Of a DNA stretch of 58,366 nt, positions 7,148 to 16,410 are shown in pieces. The stretch is from Bacillota bacterium (GTDB lineage: Bacteria; Bacillota; Clostridia; Christensenellales; UMGS416). Below the pieces are notes generated by a model, which was given only the letters and a program-made list of their open reading frames with translations, was not told where the DNA came from and did not search any database. How positions within the stretch are numbered: position 1 is the stretch's first letter; every line of letters starts with the position of its first letter. A program made the translations under genes and the position numbers. Location: positions 1 through 58,366 of the forward strand of contig JAEWRW010000050.1 in NCBI GenBank assembly GCA_023398815.1. Direction: 5' to 3'.

Positions 7148-10100
7148 GTGAAGCGAAGCGTGTTCGGCAAGACTCTCGCAGCGGCGCTGCTTTGTCTGGC
7201 GGTGTCCATTTTGTTTTCGGCGCAGGCGCTGGCCCTGCAGTATGGGGACTTCACCTATGAGGAAACCGAGACCACCGTGACCATCACGGGCTACACCGGC
7301 CCCGGCGGGATGGTTACCATCCCCGCGAAGATTGACAACCGAGTGGTGGTTACCATAGGCGAAAGTGTTTTTGAAAACAATCAGACAATCACCAAGGTAG
7401 TTCTACCGGAAGGGCTGAGGAACATTGGATCCTATGCCTTCTCAGGCTGCACCAATCTGGGGAGTGTGTCCTTTCCCAGTACGTTACGGGACATTTACCC
7501 GTGCGCGTTTCAGCAATGCCCCCTGACCAGTGTTGCATTACCGGAGAATTTGTTTTTGATTGAGGACTACGCCTTCGCCAAGACGCCGCTGACCACGGTC
7601 ACCTTGCCCAAGGGCCTGTCTGAAGTGATGCGGTATACGTTTGACCAGTGCATGCAGCTTCAGTCCATCAAAGTCGCCGCCGGGAACACCCATTATGTGA
7701 GCCGGGACGGCGTGCTGTACGGCTATGGGGGTGAATATGCCGGGTGGCGTGGTCACCTCACCCATCCAATCGCACCACAGCAGCTTCCGGGTCAACCGGG
7801 ATACGACGCTGCCCGCTTCGTACCGGTTGCCAGCCAGCCAACTGACGGCGGTGCGCGACCAAGGCAGCTTTGGCACCTGTTGGGCCCACGCTGCTCTGGC
7901 TTCCTCAGAGAGTCTCCTCAAGACACAGGGGGTGGCCGCGAACCCCGACCTGTCGGAGCTCCAGCTGGCCTACTATACCTATGTGAGGCAAAACGGCCTT
8001 CCTGCCTTTGACCTGGCCGCGGGGCAGACGCCATTGAACCGTGGCGGCAACGATTACAAGTCGATGGCCATGATGGCGCGGGGCTCCAGCCCGGTATTGG
8101 AAAGCCAGGCGCCCTATCCGACCACGGGTACTGTGATACCGCCGTCCCCGGCAATCAAACCTGCCTACACGCTCAAAGAAACCTATCTGGCCCACACCAA
8201 GGACGAGTGGAAGACACTGCTGATGGCCAAAGGTGCGTTGAGCATCAGCTATTACCACGATGACAGCGCATACAACGCAGGAACCGCCAGCTATTATCTG
8301 CCCACCGCCGTGGGGAACACCAATCACGCGGTCACGTTGGTGGGTTGGGACGACAATTACCCGGCGTCTCGGTTTGCCCAAACGCCAAGCGGCAACGGCG
8401 CATGGATTGTGAAGAACAGCTGGGGTACCTACTGGGGTGAGAATGGGTGTTTTTATCTGTCGTATTATTCGGCAGACACCGATGCGGAGGCCGTTGCTTT
8501 TGAGCTCATGGCACCTGTTGCGGACGAACGGGAGTACACCTACACCGACCTTGGCTGGCTGAGCTCGATTGGTTACAGCAGTGATACCGGCTGGATGAAG
8601 GGCGTGTATACCGCCGTTGGGGAGGAAGCGCTGACGACTGTTGCCACCTTTGCGGTGGGGGACAATACGGCTTATCGCCTGCAAATCAACATCTACAACG
8701 AGGGCACTGGGGCCTTTGACCCGGCGTGGAGCGAACCGCAGGCCGGCACCATTGCCATGGCTGGGTATGCCCGCATTGGGCTGAATAACCCGGTGTTGCT
8801 TTCCCCCGGGCAGAAGTATGAGGTCATCGTTGGACTTACTGTGCCGGGCGAGACCTATCCATTGCCAATCGAAACGGCCATCCCGGGCTATTCGTCCCAG
8901 GTGACGTCCGCGGCGGGGCAAACCTACCTTTCCCCCAATGGCACGAATTGGGGTGACTTCGCTTCCTACGGCTATGAAGCCTGCCTGTATGCCTTTACCG
9001 ACACCACGCCGGGTATTCCTTCAACGGTCACAGTGACCTTCGACAGCCAGGGCGGCAGCGTCGTGGACAGTCAAACGGTGGACTACAACGGCCTGGTGAC
9101 CGAGCCCGCCAACCCGACCTGGACGGGGCACACTTTTGGCGGGTGGTACAAGCAGGCAGCCTGCACCACCGCTTGGGACTTCGCCACCGACCGGGTGACG
9201 GCGGCCACCACCATCTTTGCCAAGTGGACGACCAATGCGCCCACGATCTACGCCGTGGCGGTCTCCGCCAGCAACAGCGCCTGGGGCACGGTGAGCGGCG
9301 GCGGCAACTACACCGCCGGTGCCACGGCCACCGTGAAGGCCACACCGAAGGCGGGGTATCGGTTCGTCCGCTGGCTGGAGGGCAGCACCGCCGTCTCCAC
9401 CAGCGCGAGCTACGCCTTCCCCGTGACCAAGGCCAGAACGCTCAAGGCCGAGTTTGCGGCCATCACCACGCCGGTGCTGACGGTGAAGACGACGACCACC
9501 ACTGGTGCCACTCTCAGCTGGACGGCGGTGGCCGGTGCCACGGGGTATGAGGTGTACCGCGACGGCGTGCGGGTGGACTTGGTTACAGGCACCACCTACA
9601 CGGCCAAGGGCCTGTCGGTGGGTAAAGCCTATCTCTACAAGATCCGTGCCCGGTGCGCGGCCACCATGGCCACGACGTACAGCGCCTACTCCACCACGGT
9701 GGTGGTGCGGCCCCTCCCGGCCGCGCCCACGGGGGTGAAGGCGGCGTCGGCGGGCTACAGCAGCGCGAAAGTGAGCTGGAACGCGGTGGCCGGGGCCACG
9801 AAGTACCAGGTGTACCTCGCCACCAGCGCCAGCGGCAGCTATACCTACCTGGGGGAGACAAGTGCCACCAACTATACCAGCAGCGGCCTGACGACTGGCA
9901 AGACCTATTACTACAAGGTGCGGGCCTACGCCATGGTGGGCACGGTGAAGGTGACCGGGGCGTACTCGGCGGTGGTGAGCGCCAAGCCGGTGCCGGCGAC
10001 CCCGACGGGCGTGAAGGCTGCGCGGATCAGTGACAGCTCCCTGAAGGTGAGCTGGAGCGCGGTGAGCGGCACGACGAAGTACCAGCTGTACCGGGCGACG

Positions 10101-10268
10101 AGCAGGGCCGGCGCCTACACCAAGGTGGGTGAGACGACGAGCCTCAGCTACACCAACACAGGCCTGACGGACAATAAAACATACTACTACAAGGTGCGGG
10201 CCTACCGCACGGTGAGCACCACCAAGGTGTATGGCGCTTACTCCGCCATCGTCTACGCCAAGCCCTGA
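7148..10268 (+). CDS. Secreted LRR_5 / papain-like C1 peptidase / InlB-repeat / FN3 protein, split by a frameshift near 7727
   Basis: GTG at 7148 lies 8 bases after GGAGG and opens with a clear signal peptide (KTLAAALLCLAVSILFSAQALA). Residues about 35-195 are BspA-type leucine-rich repeats. The frame then changes: the first frame runs into unrelated sequence and stops at 8011, while the continuing protein is open from 7725 to 10268. Removing one G from the GGGGG run at 7727-7731 joins them. The second part carries papain-like catalytic residues (Gln/Cys in RDQGSFGTCWAH, His in NTNHAVTLVGWDD, Asn in WIVKNSWGTYWGENG). After these come an InlB/Flg_new repeat (FDSQGG...FAKWT), a divergent InlB-type repeat and three fibronectin type III domains. 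No LPXTG is seen. Probably an extracellular protease or adhesin; whether the frameshift is real or an assembly error is open. Confidence 0.85.
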
Positions 10269-10297
10269 GAGTGATCTCCAGTTATCCTTGCGCCACC

Positions 10298-10331
10298 AAG
10301 CCTGTCCGCCACTCGGCGGACAGGCTTTTGC
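10298..10331 (+). terminator. Intrinsic terminator after the LRR/papain-like gene
   Basis: A 13-bp perfect stem (10298-10310 with 10315-10327), four-base loop and TTTT. Confidence 0.92.
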
Positions 10332-10397
10332 TGTGCGCAGGCACTTACCGCCCCTTTGCGCAGGCAAAAATAAGCTTATATCCATATCTTATCCTAT

Positions 10398-10425
10398 TTA
10401 TTCTTTCGTCGGATTGTTGTATGAT
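10398..10425 (+). promoter_or_regulatory. Possible promoter of the redox block
   Basis: TTATTC (10398-10403), 16-base spacer, TATGAT (10420-10425), about 150 bases before the NADH dehydrogenase ATG. Only moderately close to consensus. Confidence 0.4.
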
Positions 10426-10572
10426 ACAAGTTGGAATGCTTCGGTTCGGCACCCAATCACGGTGGCGGGCCGCGAGGAAGCCCGCAACACAGCGCATAAC
10501 CGGCGGCCTTGGGGCGCAAGGTATGCGAGGCGGGCCGGTTTTTGTCCGTAGAGGGAAAGGAGCGACTGGACC

Positions 10573-12495
10573 ATGGCCAAACGAATCGTCATTGTGGGCG
10601 CCGGCTACGCCGGGGTGGAGGCAGCCCTTCACCTGAACCGCAAGGGCAAGCGGGACGATGTGGAGATCACCCTCATCGACCGGAACGACTATCACACCCT
10701 GCTGACCGAGCTGCACGAGGTGGCCGGCCATCGTCAGGCGCCGGAGACCATCCGTGTGCCCCTGGCAGGGATTTTCCACGATACCCGCGTGAAGCTGGTG
10801 CAGGACGAGGTGAGCGAATTTGACTTCGCCGCCAAGGTGGTGCACGGCAAAGCCGGTGACTACGCCTACGACTACTGCGTCATGGCCATGGGCAGCAGCC
10901 CGACCTATTTTGGCATCCCCGGCATGAAGGAATACGCCTACACGCTGTGGAGCTACGAGGAAGCGATGACCATTCGGGACCACGTGCGCGAGGTCTTTGC
11001 CCGCGCGGCGGTGGAGAGCGACGAGGCCGAGCGCCGACGCTTGTTGACCTTTGTGGTGGGCGGCGCGGGCTTCACCGGGGTGGAGATGGCTGGCGAGATG
11101 GCCCATTGGGTCAAGCCCCTGTGCCGTGAGTTTGGCATCGACCGCAAGGACGTGCGCGTGGTGTTGGTGGATATGCTCAAGCGCGTGCTCCCCAACCTCG
11201 ATGAGAAAAACAGCGCCAAGGCCCACCGCTACATGGAGAAGAAGCTGGGCATCGAAATCCACCTGGAGACGGCCATCACCGAGATGAAGCCCGACCGGGT
11301 GGTGACCGCCAAGGGCGAGTTTGAGACCCACACCATGCTGTGGTGCGCGGGTATCTGCTGCAACGAGGGTGCCCAGCGCACCGACACCGAGAAAGTCGGC
11401 GGCGGGAAGCGCATCAAGGTGGACGAATACTGCCGCGCGGGCCAGCCCGGCGTCTACGCCGTGGGCGACTGCGGCGGCTTGGCTGGGGCCGATGGACGGC
11501 CCTACGCCGCCATGGTGGAGAATGCCCTGCAGACCGCGGACGGTGCCGCCGCCAACATCCTCAGAGACATCCGCGGGCAGAAGCCCGAGAAGGTCTCCGT
11601 GACCTTCCACGGCACGATGGTGTGCATCGGCCGTTTCTTCGGCGTGTCGGATATCATGGGGAAGCGCCTGCCGTCCTGGCTGTCGCTCCTGATGAAGTAT
11701 CTGGTCAACGTCCACTACCTCTATGAAATCGGCGGCTTCCGCACGCCGGCCAAGTACGTCAAGGACGAGCTCGTGCATGTGGAGCAGGACAAGACCCTGC
11801 TGGAGAAGCACTGGTCCTACAAGTCCCAAGCCTGGTGGAGTGCGCCGCTGCGGCTGTTCCTGGGGTTCTACTGGCTCTATGAGGGCATCGTGAAGGTAAC
11901 CGAGGGGTGGTTTTCTTCCCCGAAGCTCGCTGAGTTCATGAGCATGAGCCGCACCTATGAGATGGCTGACGCGGTCAGCGCGGCCACCGGCGGCGGTGCG
12001 GCCCTGCGCATCGACAATCTGTTTGACCTCAATTTGCGGGTCATCCAGCTCATCATCGGCAACGCCAGCAAACTGGTGGAGGGCAACACCATCACCACCG
12101 ATGTGTTCATGAAGATCAACGTCTTCCACTTCGGTGACTTCAACCTGGTACCGTGGCTGGTGCAGCACCTGGCCCTCAGCACTCAGGGCGGCGAGATGTT
12201 CTTCCAGATCGCCATCACCCTGGCGGAGATTCTGGTGGGCCTGATGCTGCTGGGCGGCGCGTTCACCTTCCTGGCTTCGGTCATCTCGGTGGTGCTGGTG
12301 GCTCTCTTTGCCACCTCCACCGGTGTGTACCTGGATACGTGGTGGATTCCCTTCGCCTCGGTGGCGACGATGGGCGCGGCCGGCCGTGCCTTTGGTCTCG
12401 ATCATTACCTGCTGCCCTGGGGCGCGCGGGTGTGGGATTTCTTCCGCAAGAACCGCCGGTGGAAGTTCGTCTTCCCCACCAAGCGGGGCAAGTAG
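10573..12495 (+). CDS. Type II NADH dehydrogenase fused to a C-terminal DoxX-like membrane domain
   Basis: 640 residues; NDH-2 enzymes usually have about 400. Residues 1-400 are the flavoprotein: FAD site VIVGAGYAGVEAA at the N-terminus, NAD site VVGGAGFTGVEMAGEM, and the C-terminal FAD signature VYAVGDCGG. Residues about 415-640 hold four or more hydrophobic helices of a DoxX/terminal-quinol-oxidase-like type (LRLFLGFYWLYEGIVKVTEG, AITLAEILVGLMLLGGAFTF). The protein should oxidise cytoplasmic NADH and reduce a membrane quinone, with the extra domain anchoring it or taking part in quinone handling. AAAGGAG precedes the ATG. The polyprenyl synthase follows after 9 bases, then a flavin lipoprotein and ApbE. 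Confidence 0.9.
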   Translation: MAKRIVIVGAGYAGVEAALHLNRKGKRDDVEITLIDRNDYHTLLTELHEVAGHRQAPETIRVPLAGIFHDTRVKLVQDEVSEFDFAAKVVHGKAGDYAYDYCVMAMGSSPTYFGIPGMKEYAYTLWSYEEAMTIRDHVREVFARAAVESDEAERRRLLTFVVGGAGFTGVEMAGEMAHWVKPLCREFGIDRKDVRVVLVDMLKRVLPNLDEKNSAKAHRYMEKKLGIEIHLETAITEMKPDRVVTAKGEFETHTMLWCAGICCNEGAQRTDTEKVGGGKRIKVDEYCRAGQPGVYAVGDCGGLAGADGRPYAAMVENALQTADGAAANILRDIRGQKPEKVSVTFHGTMVCIGRFFGVSDIMGKRLPSWLSLLMKYLVNVHYLYEIGGFRTPAKYVKDELVHVEQDKTLLEKHWSYKSQAWWSAPLRLFLGFYWLYEGIVKVTEGWFSSPKLAEFMSMSRTYEMADAVSAATGGGAALRIDNLFDLNLRVIQLIIGNASKLVEGNTITTDVFMKINVFHFGDFNLVPWLVQHLALSTQGGEMFFQIAITLAEILVGLMLLGGAFTFLASVISVVLVALFATSTGVYLDTWWIPFASVATMGAAGRAFGLDHYLLPWGARVWDFFRKNRRWKFVFPTKRGK

Positions 12496-12504
12496 GACGC
12501 AGTG

Positions 12505-13524
12505 ATGGGGGAGACATGGACCCAAGGCACTCCCGGTTTGGCCGAAGAACTGGCCGCGCTGGAGGAGTTGCTGCGGGCGGAGTTTGGCGGCGAGGGGCTG
12601 GTGCGCACCGATGCGGCGGCGCTGCTGCTGGGCGGGGGCAAGCGCCTGCGCCCAGCGCTGGTGATTGGCAGCGCCATGCTGGGGCGGTATGACCGCGGGC
12701 AGGCGCTGCCGGTGGCCGCGGCGGCCGAGGCCCTGCACGCCGCCACCCTGGCCCATGACGATGTGATTGACGAGGCCGACAGCCGCCGCGGGCGGCCCGC
12801 GCTGCACCGCCAGCGCGGCAACCACATCGCCATCTACACCGGTGATTATCTGCTGGGGCGGGCACTGCTGCTGCTTAGCCGCAGCGGCCTTGCCGGGCAG
12901 GACATTGGCCGCTTCGCCACGGCCATCGACATGATGTGCACCGGCGAGGTGGCCCAGTACCTGGGCCGCGACCGGGTGCCCGGGTATCGGGAGTATCTGC
13001 GGCGCATCATCGGCAAAACCGGGGTGCTCTTTGCGGCCTGCTGCGTGGCCGGCGGGCGGCTGGGCGGCCTTAGTGACCGGGAGGTCAACCGCCTGTGGCG
13101 CTTTGGCCTGCACCTGGGTGCGGCGTTCCAGATCCGCGATGACCTCATCGACGTGGCCGGCGACGGCGCGGCGGCGGGCAAGCCCGTGGGGCACGACCTC
13201 ATTGAGGGGGTGGTGACGCTGCCGGTGCTGTTGGCGGCGGCCAACGCCGACTATCGGCGGCTGCTGGGGCAGTACCTGGGTGGCGCGCACACCGCCGAGG
13301 GCGCGCGGGAGCTCATGGCCCTGGCGCGCAGTGCCGGCGCGGTGGAGGATGCCGCCCGTCGCCTGAGCGAACAGGTGGAGCGGAGTCTCACGATACTCGC
13401 CGGCTTGCCGGCCGGCCCCGGGCGGGACGCGCTCACTGCCATTGCCCGGCGTATGACTCCGGTCACCCCCTTATCGCTGGCTGTCGGTGAAAAAATTGTC
13501 AATGATTTGGTTGCTTCCTGTTGA
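12505..13524 (+). CDS. Polyprenyl diphosphate synthase (quinone side chain)
   Basis: 339 residues with both Asp-rich motifs of trans-prenyltransferases: HDDVIDEAD and FQIRDDLIDVAGD, plus GGGKRLRPAL near the N-terminus and GEVAQYLGR. This fits the catalytic subunit of heptaprenyl-type diphosphate synthase, which makes the isoprenoid tail of menaquinone or demethylmenaquinone. Start chosen at the ATG 12505 because AGTAGGA is 7 bases upstream; a GTG at 12502 is directly before it. Lying directly behind the quinone-reducing dehydrogenase suggests a dedicated quinone pool, as dmkB does in the Listeria extracellular electron transfer locus. Confidence 0.88.
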   Translation: MGETWTQGTPGLAEELAALEELLRAEFGGEGLVRTDAAALLLGGGKRLRPALVIGSAMLGRYDRGQALPVAAAAEALHAATLAHDDVIDEADSRRGRPALHRQRGNHIAIYTGDYLLGRALLLLSRSGLAGQDIGRFATAIDMMCTGEVAQYLGRDRVPGYREYLRRIIGKTGVLFAACCVAGGRLGGLSDREVNRLWRFGLHLGAAFQIRDDLIDVAGDGAAAGKPVGHDLIEGVVTLPVLLAAANADYRRLLGQYLGGAHTAEGARELMALARSAGAVEDAARRLSEQVERSLTILAGLPAGPGRDALTAIARRMTPVTPLSLAVGEKIVNDLVASC

Positions 13525-13600
13525 ATAGGATGATATAGTAAGTTTGTGAGTCAGCGGCCAAGGGTTGAGCCCGGCCGCGGGAAATAAGGAGGAAAAACTC

Positions 13601-14143
13601 ATGAAAAAGATTCTGGCTGTGACCCTGGTTGCCGCGTTGCTGCTGGCTGGTTGCTCGGCCGCCGGCGGGGCTGTGAAGCTTGGCCTGGGGCAGAAGACCA
13701 TGATCGACAAGTCTGCCGACCTGGCGGAGAAGGACGGCGTCAAGGCCGGTTCCGCGCAGGTTGACACCATGATGTGCGCCGTCGTCGTGGACGCTTCCGG
13801 CAAGGTTGTCAGCATCCGCTTTGACACCGCCCAGACCAAGGTTGCCTTCGACGAGGCCGGCAAGATCACCTCTGACAAGACCGTGGAGTACCCCACCAAG
13901 CGCGAGCTGGGTGACGAGTATGGCATGAAGAAGGCCTCTGGTATTGGCAAAGAGTGGTACGAGCAGGTCGACGCCGTTGAGAAGTGGATGACCGGCAAGA
14001 CCGCCGACCAGATCAAGGGCATGAAGACCAAGACCACCGAGGAAGGCACCATCTCCGATGAGACCGACCTGACCTCCAGCGCCACCCTCAAGATCGATGA
14101 GTTCCTTGAGGTTGCCGCCGAGGCCATTGCCAACGCGAAGTAA
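13601..14143 (+). CDS. FMN-binding-domain-like lipoprotein, candidate ApbE flavinylation target
   Basis: 180 residues with a lipoprotein signal (ALLLAGC, Cys18) and AAGGAGG before the ATG at 13601. The mature part is small, Lys/Asp-rich and ends with DLTSSATLKIDEF (Asp156 to Thr162). This matches the flavin attachment signature D-x-x-S-(G/S)-A-T, in which ApbE links FMN to the Thr; here Thr162 would be the acceptor. Such extracytoplasmic flavoproteins carry electrons beyond the membrane (PplA in Listeria, NqrC/RnfG domains elsewhere). The next gene after a terminator is ApbE. Extracellular electron carriage is inferred from motif plus context. Confidence 0.8.
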   Translation: MKKILAVTLVAALLLAGCSAAGGAVKLGLGQKTMIDKSADLAEKDGVKAGSAQVDTMMCAVVVDASGKVVSIRFDTAQTKVAFDEAGKITSDKTVEYPTKRELGDEYGMKKASGIGKEWYEQVDAVEKWMTGKTADQIKGMKTKTTEEGTISDETDLTSSATLKIDEFLEVAAEAIANAK

Positions 14144-14172
14144 TTCGCGTCGGCGCCATACCTAGTACCGGG

Positions 14173-14204
14173 ACCTGCCGCCGAACTCGTTCGACGGCAG
14201 GTTT
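14173..14204 (+). terminator. Intrinsic terminator between the flavin lipoprotein and apbE
   Basis: A 13-bp stem with one mismatch (14173-14185 with 14190-14202), loop CTCG, then TTTT. It may be partly read through to apbE. Confidence 0.85.
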
Positions 14205-14271
14205 TCAAATTTGGGCGGTTGCGTGCCCATGCCCGCTGCGGGGCATCCATTTCACCCAAGGAGAATGACCA

Positions 14272-15375
14272 ATGTTGCGCAAATGCAAGCCCCTGTGCCT
14301 GCTGCTGACCACGCTGCTGCTGGCGGCCGTGCCCGCCTGTGGCGCGCCCAAGTCGGAGTATACCAAGTACTCCGCCACCTTTATGGACGCCTTTGACACC
14401 GTCATCGAGGTCATGGGGTACGCCAAGAGCGAGAAGGAGTTCAACACCTGGGCCCAGAAGGCCCAGGATCGCTTCGTTGCCCTCGATCATCTCTATGACA
14501 TCTACAACAACTACGACGGCATCAACAACGTCAAGACCATCAATGACAACGCCGGCAACGGCCCCGTCAAGGTGGACAAAGAGATCATTGACCTCATCAC
14601 CCTGTGCCAGCAGTGGAGCCCCAAGGCACCCGGCTACACCGACCGCACCAACATCGCCCTGGGCTCGGTGCTGTCCATTTGGCACCAATACCGGGAGGTC
14701 GGCATTGACGACCCCGCCCACGCCCAGCTGCCGCCGATGGAGGAACTGAAGGCCGCGGCCCAGCACACCAGCATGGCTGACGTGGTGGTGGACGCCGCCG
14801 CTAGCACGGTGGAGCTCAAGGACCCCGCGATGTCACTGGATGTGGGCACGGTGGCCAAGGGCTACGCCACCGAGCTCGTGGCGCAGGAGCTCAAGGCCGC
14901 CGGCTGGACGAGCTTTCTCTTAAGCGCCGGCGGCAACGTGCGGGCGGTGGGCAAGCCCCTGGACGGCGTGCGCCAGCGCTGGGGCGTGGGCATCGCCAAC
15001 CCCGACAACGCCGAGGGCGGCACCGACGCCGACGCCACGGTGGACACGGTGTTCTGCAATGACCTGTCGGTCGTCACCTCCGGCGATTACGAGCGCTACT
15101 ACGTGGTGGATGGCAAGCGGTACAGCCACATCATCGACCCCGACACGCTGCTTCCGGCGACCTACTTCCGGTCGGTCACGATCGTGACCGAGGACTCGGG
15201 CCTGGCGGACTACCTCGATACCATCCTTTTCACCCTGCCCTATGAGAAGGGCCGCGCCTACATCGAGACGCTCGAGGGTGTGGATGCCCTCTGGATCTTC
15301 CCCGATGGCACCATCAAGGCCACCGACAACCTCATCCCGCGACTGAAGGTGCTGGGCGGGGCCAGCTCAAAATAG
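14272..15375 (+). CDS. apbE: ApbE/FmnB-type FAD:protein FMN transferase, lipoprotein
   Basis: 367 residues with a lipoprotein signal (lipobox VPAC, Cys23) and AAGGAG before the ATG. ApbE hallmarks are present: LDVGTVAKGYATE, SAGGNVRAVG, and the C-terminal VVTSGDYERYYVVDGKRYSH with HIIDP, which form the FAD and magnesium sites. The enzyme moves FMN from FAD onto a Thr of exported flavoproteins, here most likely the lipoprotein encoded just upstream. An extracytoplasmic lipid-anchored form is that of FmnB in Gram-positive electron transfer loci. Ends 10 bases before the next small membrane gene. Confidence 0.92.
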   Translation: MLRKCKPLCLLLTTLLLAAVPACGAPKSEYTKYSATFMDAFDTVIEVMGYAKSEKEFNTWAQKAQDRFVALDHLYDIYNNYDGINNVKTINDNAGNGPVKVDKEIIDLITLCQQWSPKAPGYTDRTNIALGSVLSIWHQYREVGIDDPAHAQLPPMEELKAAAQHTSMADVVVDAAASTVELKDPAMSLDVGTVAKGYATELVAQELKAAGWTSFLLSAGGNVRAVGKPLDGVRQRWGVGIANPDNAEGGTDADATVDTVFCNDLSVVTSGDYERYYVVDGKRYSHIIDPDTLLPATYFRSVTIVTEDSGLADYLDTILFTLPYEKGRAYIETLEGVDALWIFPDGTIKATDNLIPRLKVLGGASSK

Positions 15376-15385
15376 GAGGGAAGCC

Positions 15386-15787
15386 ATGGACTGGAAGGCG
15401 TTTTGGGCCAGTGACAGCAACAGCCGCCTGCGGATGGACCGGGGTTGGAAGTGGCTGCTCTACTTGGACATTGTGCTGCCGGGGGTGTTCTACTTGCTGG
15501 CGCTGCCCCAGTGGGGCGGGCTCTCTCGCCTGTTTGCACAGTTCTTCCACACCTGGGCACTCTTTGTGATGAACCCGTTGCCGGCCCTGCCCACACTGGT
15601 GGGGGTACCAGGGCTGCTGCTGCACCTGGGTATGGTCGGCTGGTGCCTGTGGCGGCGGCGCTGGGTGGACGCGCTGGTGTGCCTGCTCTTCGCTGGGCTC
15701 ATGGCGGCGTTCTTCCTCGTCACCATCGATGGCACCGCCCTCAACTACTGGGCGCTGCTGCCCCTCGACTTTGGGGGATTGGGCTGA
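15386..15787 (+). CDS. Small four-helix membrane protein
   Basis: 133 residues with about four hydrophobic helices (around residues 22-42, 52-70, 72-90 and 95-125) and a basic linker CLWRRRW. TAGGAGGG precedes the ATG. I do not recognise a family. It ends by overlapping the next acetyltransferase as TGATG, so both are made together, probably from the apbE transcript. Confidence 0.7.
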   Translation: MDWKAFWASDSNSRLRMDRGWKWLLYLDIVLPGVFYLLALPQWGGLSRLFAQFFHTWALFVMNPLPALPTLVGVPGLLLHLGMVGWCLWRRRWVDALVCLLFAGLMAAFFLVTIDGTALNYWALLPLDFGGLG

Positions 15788-16278
15788 TGAACGGGGCAGT
15801 GACCATTCGCCCGGCCACGCTGGGGGACATCGACACCCTCGCCACCCTGCGGGTGGCCATGCTGGGGGAGGAGGAGCCCGCCACCACCCCAGATGCGCTG
15901 GAGGAGGTGCGCCGCCAGACCATCGATTGCCTGCGCCAGGGTCTGCCTGCTGGTGACGCGCTGGCCTGGGTGGCTGTGCAGGGCGACAACGTCCTGGGCA
16001 TGGTCGTCCTCTCGCTCTTCCGCCTGTTGCCCAATACCTGGTGCCCCCAGGGGAACACCGGGTATGTGAGCGGGCTCTATGTGCGGCCCCCTTGCCGCCG
16101 GCAGGGCATTGCCCGGGCACTGATGGACGCCCTGCTGGCGGGGACCAACGCCGCCGATTGCCAGCGCGTTTTGCTGCACGCCACCAGCCAGGGCCGCACC
16201 CTCTACGAGGGGTTGGGCTTCCGTCCCTCGGTAGACACGATGGCGTATTACATGGATTGCCCGGCGGCGGCGCGCTGA
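15787..16278 (+). CDS. GNAT family N-acetyltransferase
   Basis: 163 residues. N-terminal TIRPATLGDIDTLATLR, acetyl-CoA loop VRPPCRRQGIARALMDALL and C-terminal LYEGLGFRP form a full GNAT domain. Its start is fixed by the TGATG overlap with the preceding membrane gene. Not closely similar to the tandem pair at 1.9-2.9 kb. Substrate unknown. The stop codon coincides with the left end of an intergenic repeat. Confidence 0.9.
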   Translation: MNGAVTIRPATLGDIDTLATLRVAMLGEEEPATTPDALEEVRRQTIDCLRQGLPAGDALAWVAVQGDNVLGMVVLSLFRLLPNTWCPQGNTGYVSGLYVRPPCRRQGIARALMDALLAGTNAADCQRVLLHATSQGRTLYEGLGFRPSVDTMAYYMDCPAAAR

Positions 16279-16375
16279 CGCTGCGCTTTCGCGGCGGCCA
16301 CTTCGCGACCACCGCGAGTTAGGACACCTCGTTACAGGTAAGTATTCACCCCGCGACGCGGCTGCAAAGTATGGT
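16279..16375 (+). repeat. Partial copy of the intergenic composite repeat (R0)
   Basis: Directly after the acetyltransferase stop codon comes a TTCGCGGC...CCGCGAG segment, then CCCGCGACGCGGCTGC. Both occur in other copies (for example after secF at 55.4-55.6 kb). The central GCRCAKGTCG hairpin is missing, so this is a shortened copy. It lies immediately upstream of the structured RNA element. Confidence 0.55.
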
Positions 16376-16410
16376 TCGCGCAGCGGAAACTGGGCTTGCC
16401 GCCCCTCGGG

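Noticed and set aside
10345..13290. A 981-residue minus-strand open frame
   Set aside because: It lies exactly antisense to the NADH dehydrogenase and polyprenyl synthase, both with full family motifs. It is rich in His/Gln/Gly as expected for an antisense frame of GC-rich genes, and has no domain.
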